Below, one piece after another: positions 61,413 through 64,000 of a stretch of 64,000 bases of DNA; the first letter of the stretch is position 1, and each line of letters opens with the position of its first letter. Source of the DNA: Fuscovulum sp. (lineage in GTDB: Bacteria; Pseudomonadota; Alphaproteobacteria; Rhodobacterales; Rhodobacteraceae); the NCBI GenBank assembly GCA_035192965.1, contig CP136571.1, positions 268,501-332,500 on the forward strand, written 5' to 3'. Position numbers and translations under genes: made by a program. Below the pieces are notes generated by a model. It saw nothing but the letters and a program-made list of their open reading frames with translations. It had not been told where the DNA came from and did not search any database.

Positions 61413-63274
61413 GCGCTGGCCTTGTTGCGCTGCGCCTTGCGCAGATGGGCGAGGATAAGCGTCAGTGCGGCTGGCGTCATTCCCTCGATCCGGCCAGCAT
61501 GGGCGAGTGTGGGCGGGCGTTGGCGCGCGAGTTTGACGCCAAGTTCGTGAGAGAGCCCAGGCATTGCCGCGTAATCCAGATCGTCCGGGAGAACTGTTTC
61601 CTCCTCGCGCTGAAGAAGACGTGCGTCCTGTTCCTGACGGTGGAGGTATTGCGCATAAAGCGCGTCGATGGCGGTTTGTTCGCGGATCGGCGCGGGCATC
61701 GCGGCAAAGTCGGGAAAAAGCAGCTCTACAGCGGGACGCGCTTCTTCACCAAAGGCAAGAAGATCATAGCCGCTGCGCCGCGCGCCATCCTGGCTTACGG
61801 TGATTGCCGATCCCGCAAGGTCCTTGGACGACAGGCGCCGCGAATCGAGGATTGTGCGTGCTTGGGCGAGCAGCGCGGTCTTTTGTTCAAAGGCGCGCGC
61901 CCGGGGATCGCGCACGCAGCCCAGGGCAATGCCCATTGGCGTGAGGCGTTGATCGGCGTTGTCGGCGCGCAAAGCGAGGCGGAATTCCGCGCGGGACGTG
62001 AACATCCGATAGGGTTCGGTCACGCCCCGACTAAGGAGATCGTCGATCATCACACCGATGTAACTGTCGGTCCGGGACAATGTGATCGGATCGCGACCCA
62101 ATGCCCGTGCTGCCGCGTTCAAACCGGCAACAAGGCCCTGTGCGGCGGCCTCTTCATAGCCGGTTGTCCCATTGATCTGGCCCGCGAAGTACAAGCCGGG
62201 GCAATCGCGCAGTTCTAGCGTATGTCGCAAACAGCGCGGATCGAAATAGTCGTATTCGATCGCGTAACCGGGCTGGAGAATTGTAACATTTTCAAGCCCC
62301 TGAATAGACCGGACATAGTCTTGCTGCACCTGAGTCGGGAGCGAGGTTGAGATACCATTGGGATAGACGGTGTCGTCATCAAGCCCTTCAGGTTCAAGGA
62401 AAACCTGATGCGAGGTCTTGTCGGAAAAGCGCACGACCTTGTCTTCAATCGACGGGCAGTAGCGAGGACCCACGCCTTCGATATGGCCGCCATACATTGC
62501 AGAGCGATCAAGATTGGCGCGGACGATGTCATGCGTTTGTTCGTTCGTATGCGTGATGCCGCAGCTGATCTGGCGGGCTTCGGGTGCCGTGCTGAGGAAG
62601 GAAAACAGAACCGGGTCTTCATCGCCGGGCTGCATTTCCAGCCTGTCCCAGTCGATCGTCTTGCCCGACAGTCGCGGTGGTGTGCCGGTTTTCAGGCGCC
62701 CGCGCGGCAGGTCCATCTCAGCCAGCCGCATGGCAAGGGGAACCGCAGGGCGATCCCCCATCCGGCCACCGGGTTGCTGTTGATTGCCGATATGGATCAA
62801 GCCGTTCAGGAATGTGCCCGCTGTCAGGATGACCGCCGCCGCATCAATCCGGCTGCCATCCTGAAGAATGACGCCCGTCACTTGCCCGGCGCTGCGGATC
62901 AGATCGATCACTTCCCCTTCGACAACTTGAAGCAGCGGTTCTGCGGACAGTAGGCGCTGCATGGCTTGCCGATAAAGCTTGCGGTCGGCTTGTGCGCGGG
63001 GGCCCTGCACTGCGGGGCCTTTCCGGCGGTTCAGCAGCCGGAACTGGATGCCCGCGCTATCTGCCGCGCGCGCCATGACGCCATCCAATGCATCAATCTC
63101 ACGCACCAGATGGCCTTTGCCCAAGCCACCAATCGCCGGGTTGCAGGACATGACCCCGATCGCATCCGCGCGCAGCGTGACCAGGGCGGTCCGTGCCCCC
63201 ATGCGCGCCGCCGCAGCGGCCGCTTCTGATCCGGCATGGCCGCCGCCGATGACGATGACATCAAACTGTTTCAC
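61409..63274 (-). CDS. mnmG: tRNA uridine-5-carboxymethylaminomethyl modification enzyme MnmG (GTG start)
   Basis: 621-aa FAD enzyme that works with MnmE to make cmnm5U at tRNA wobble positions. FAD motif [58 protein letters not shown] region, [13 protein letters not shown], and C-terminal helical domain with [29 protein letters not shown]. The initiation codon GTG (63274-63272) is inside a parS palindrome (63267-63282), so ParB binding and start of translation share DNA. mnmE is 11 nt upstream. Confidence 0.97.
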   Translation of the reverse strand: MKQFDVIVIGGGHAGSEAAAAAARMGARTALVTLRADAIGVMSCNPAIGGLGKGHLVREIDALDGVMARAADSAGIQFRLLNRRKGPAVQGPRAQADRKLYRQAMQRLLSAEPLLQVVEGEVIDLIRSAGQVTGVILQDGSRIDAAAVILTAGTFLNGLIHIGNQQQPGGRMGDRPAVPLAMRLAEMDLPRGRLKTGTPPRLSGKTIDWDRLEMQPGDEDPVLFSFLSTAPEARQISCGITHTNEQTHDIVRANLDRSAMYGGHIEGVGPRYCPSIEDKVVRFSDKTSHQVFLEPEGLDDDTVYPNGISTSLPTQVQQDYVRSIQGLENVTILQPGYAIEYDYFDPRCLRHTLELRDCPGLYFAGQINGTTGYEEAAAQGLVAGLNAAARALGRDPITLSRTDSYIGVMIDDLLSRGVTEPYRMFTSRAEFRLALRADNADQRLTPMGIALGCVRDPRARAFEQKTALLAQARTILDSRRLSSKDLAGSAITVSQDGARRSGYDLLAFGEEARPAVELLFPDFAAMPAPIREQTAIDALYAQYLHRQEQDARLLQREEETVLPDDLDYAAMPGLSHELGVKLARQRPPTLAHAGRIEGMTPAALTLILAHLRKAQRNKASA

Positions 63275-63282
63275 GTGAAACG
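63267..63282. promoter_or_regulatory. parS: parS site at the mnmG start codon
   Basis: TGTTTCACGTGAAACG: 15 of 16 match to canonical parS, perfect inner 14-bp palindrome. Spans the junction between mnmE (ends 63286) and mnmG; the mnmG GTG codon lies in its centre. Confidence 0.93.
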
Positions 63283-63285
63283 TCC

Positions 63286-64000
63286 TTACTTTCCGATACA
63301 GAAGCTGGAGAAAATCTCATCCAGCAGATTTTCCACATCCACCCTGCCGACCAGAGCTTCGAGGGCGCGGATGGCGATGCGCAGGTCCGCAGCCGCAAGC
63401 TCTGCCCGCGCTGCGCCCTTCTCTATCTCAACCCGCGCCGATTCCATAGCCCCGATCGCCCGTTCAATGGCCAGTCGATGCCGCTCACGCGTAACAAGCC
63501 CGGCACCGGCGCTGCGCGCCAGAAGCCGTTCACCGATAGCCGCAATCAGTTCCGGCACGCCCTGCCCCGTCTTGCCGGAAACGCCCTTGCCCGTGACATC
63601 TGCCTTGCCAGGCAGCGTAATGTCGTCGGGCATCGGCATAATCCCCGGAGCATCCTCACCGCTTTCCAGAAAAACCCGCAGGTCCGCGGACTTTGCCCGC
63701 TCCAGCGCGCGTTCGATGCCGATCTGTTCAACAGGGTCCGCCGTTTTGCGCAGTCCGGCCGTGTCCAGCAAGGTAACGGCCAGCCCGCCGATATCCATGC
63801 GCACTTCGATAACATCGCGCGTGGTTCCAGCGAATTCTGACGTGATCGCCGCATCGCGACCAGCCAAGGCATTCAAAAGCGTCGATTTCCCCGCATTTGG
63901 CGCACCCACGATCGCAACTTCGAACCCGTCACGAATCCGCTCTGCTGCATGCGACCCGGCAACTTCGCGCCGGAGATCCACCAGCACATCATGTGTCAGG
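63286..64000 (-). CDS. mnmE: tRNA modification GTPase MnmE (5' part beyond window)
   Basis: C-terminal 237 residues of MnmE, the GTPase partner of MnmG. G-domain: G1 [18 protein letters not shown]2 [13 protein letters not shown]3 [22 protein letters not shown]; the C-terminus is the invariant FCIGK with reactive Cys. The G4 motif of the usual NKxD form is not evident; the region reads [18 protein letters not shown] and the stretch [22 protein letters not shown] looks divergent. The N-terminal formyl-THF-binding domain is off the window. Confidence 0.94.
   Translation of the reverse strand, partial: LTHDVLVDLRREVAGSHAAERIRDGFEVAIVGAPNAGKSTLLNALAGRDAAITSEFAGTTRDVIEVRMDIGGLAVTLLDTAGLRKTADPVEQIGIERALERAKSADLRVFLESGEDAPGIMPMPDDITLPGKADVTGKGVSGKTGQGVPELIAAIGERLLARSAGAGLVTRERHRLAIERAIGAMESARVEIEKGAARAELAAADLRIAIRALEALVGRVDVENLLDEIFSSFCIGK

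Noticed and set aside
1..64000. CRISPR array, tRNA, rRNA or insertion sequence
   Set aside because: No spaced direct-repeat array, cloverleaf-like sequence with CCA context, rRNA segment or transposase was seen on either strand; the only arrays are the two short 12-bp blocks without spacers.

Overview
This is a high-GC, gene-dense stretch of an alphaproteobacterial chromosome, most likely from the Rhodobacteraceae/Paracoccaceae (order Rhodobacterales). The evidence is the gene order (enoyl-CoA hydratase-mutM-ubiE-ubiB; hslO-NUDIX-cca-ABC-ABC; mutS/grpE-hrcA/rph-rdgB-ridA-hemW/parB-parA-rsmG-mnmG-mnmE) and several Rhodobacterales-type proteins. The genus cannot be fixed from sequence reading alone. 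Two near-canonical parS sites beside parAB, and the mutM-ubiE-ubiB block that often lies next to dnaA in this family, suggest the origin-proximal part of the main chromosome. No tRNA, rRNA, IS element, prophage or CRISPR array was seen, and no gap without a gene exceeds about 280 bp.

Layout. 1-4.5 kb: housekeeping genes (hydratase end, DNA repair glycosylase, ubiquinone synthesis, a small-molecule kinase). 4.5-11.4 kb: a flagellar island (flgD, fliK, a rod-binding protein, a FlgN-like protein, the first 47 codons of a flagellin, flgE, motB and an unknown gene). It is visibly damaged: the flagellin and flgE are joined end to end at an 11-bp microhomology, so both have lost their 3' ends. 11.5-20.2 kb: a complete xylose system (aldo-keto reductase, xylA, xylB, ABC transporter xylGHF) transcribed away from a divergent ROK-type xylR, with a promoter and matching palindromes that look like XylR operators. 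20.2-26.6 kb: the TamA-TamB outer-membrane assembly pair and a BrkB-family membrane protein. 26.8-31.4 kb: a minus-strand row (lipoprotein, MarR, nitrilase, glutaredoxin, ComF), then a methyltransferase-like gene and ferrochelatase. 31.5-33.8 kb: an envelope group (59-aa membrane protein, two L,D-transpeptidases, CAP-domain lipoprotein). 33.9-41.5 kb: a long minus-strand run (hslO, CoA pyrophosphatase, tRNA CCA enzyme, two ABC exporter half-transporters, RNA m5U methyltransferase) with many 4-8 nt overlaps. 41.6-50.9 kb: a NUDIX hydrolase, a receiver-PP2C phosphatase, an Hpt protein, threonine dehydratase, an unusual secreted Asn/Gly-repeat protein, argG, a DUF1508 protein, a PhyH oxygenase, a sulfotransferase-like protein and a fold-IV aminotransferase. 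51-64 kb: msrA, mutS, heat-shock genes, rph-rdgB-ridA-hemW, then parBA-rsmG-mnmGE.

The most notable non-gene signals are (i) the flagellin/flgE deletion scar, (ii) two unlinked intergenic blocks 30 kb apart, each made of exactly four 12-bp GTGCA-type repeats followed by the same CGAACGG tail, (iii) matched 5-3-5 palindromes at both ends of the xylR-xylF intergenic region, and (iv) a short in-frame insert in mutM. No complete, previously undescribed multi-gene system was found. The 12-bp repeat block is the best candidate for something not named by standard feature types.
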